NCBI GenBank assembly: GCA_008360975.2
Contig: CM039192.1
Coordinates: 7,036,194-7,100,193 of the forward strand
Direction: 5' to 3'
Length of the DNA: 64,000 bases
Source: Lichenostomus cassidix
Lineage: Eukaryota > Chordata > Aves > Passeriformes > Meliphagidae
Under the pieces are notes generated by a model. That model made no database searches and had not been told where the DNA came from. It saw only the letters and a program-made list of their open reading frames with translations. Each line of letters opens with the position of its first letter. Within the stretch, counting starts at the first letter, position 1. Both the position numbers and the translations under genes were made by a program. Shown one piece after another: positions 63,768 through 64,000 of this stretch.

Positions 63768-64000
63768 CCAGCATGGCGGGACCGGGCTCACCCTGCCCCG
63801 GGGATCTCCAGCATCACCCCGATCCTCCCTGCGCTCCTGCCAGCTCCATCCTCTCGCCCCTTCCCACCTGCCGGACCCCGCCCTCGGGATCTCCATCCTT
63901 ACCCTCATCCTCATCCTTCCTGGGTTCCTTCCAGCTCCATCCTCCCGTCCCACCTGGTGGACCCTGCCCTCGAGATCTTCATCCTCACCTTCATCCCTCC
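63768..64000. repeat. Imperfect tandem repeat of about 85-100 bp at the window edge
   Basis: 'tgccctcgagatcttcatcc', 'cgccctcgggatctccatcc' and 'tgccccggggatctccagca' mark three related units, each followed by 'agctccatcctc'-type sequence. It may continue past the window. No coding sign. Confidence 0.6.

Overview
This is vertebrate nuclear DNA, most likely from a bird. Every gene is split by GT-AG introns. The gaps hold many truncated CR1 LINE 3' ends and one avian-type LTR, and introns are short, as on a small bird chromosome. There are no operons, CRISPR arrays or bacterial signals. Gene names rest on remembered family sequences and on gene order; no database was searched.

Layout, left to right. 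(1) 9-16260, plus strand: the 3' part of a CARMIL2 (RLTPR) gene, 32 exons, running from the leucine-rich repeats through the capping-protein-interaction motif to the stop codon. (2) 24932-17345, minus strand: a complete 13-exon ACD (TPP1, shelterin) gene, 602 codons, tail-to-tail with CARMIL2 as in human 16q22. (3) 24.9-28.6 kb: CR1 fragments and an LTR of about 1.1 kb; no gene. (4) 28619-30644, plus, and 36196-31386, minus: two intact paralogous short-chain dehydrogenases (259 and 255 aa) facing each other tail-to-tail with nearly identical exon sizes. (5) 38.6-38.9 kb: a CpG-rich promoter leading to AARS1 (coding 40343-54317, 20 coding exons, 968 aa, the human length). (6) 54523-55374: intronless EXOSC6 (MTR3), same strand, starting about 200 bp after the AARS1 stop. 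(7) 63567-57377, minus: a RALY/hnRNP C-like gene of 211 codons whose visible exons contain no RRM.

The genes are not one pathway: actin uncapping (CARMIL2), telomere protection (ACD), two unassigned NAD(P)-dependent reductases, tRNA-Ala charging (AARS1), the RNA exosome ring (EXOSC6) and an RNA-binding-family protein. The CARMIL2-ACD and AARS1-EXOSC6 pairings match human chromosome 16q22, which supports the names. The points most worth checking are the RRM-less RALY-like gene, the altered TEL-patch region of ACD with two in-frame acceptors, the convergent reductase pair and the minisatellites beside the promoters.
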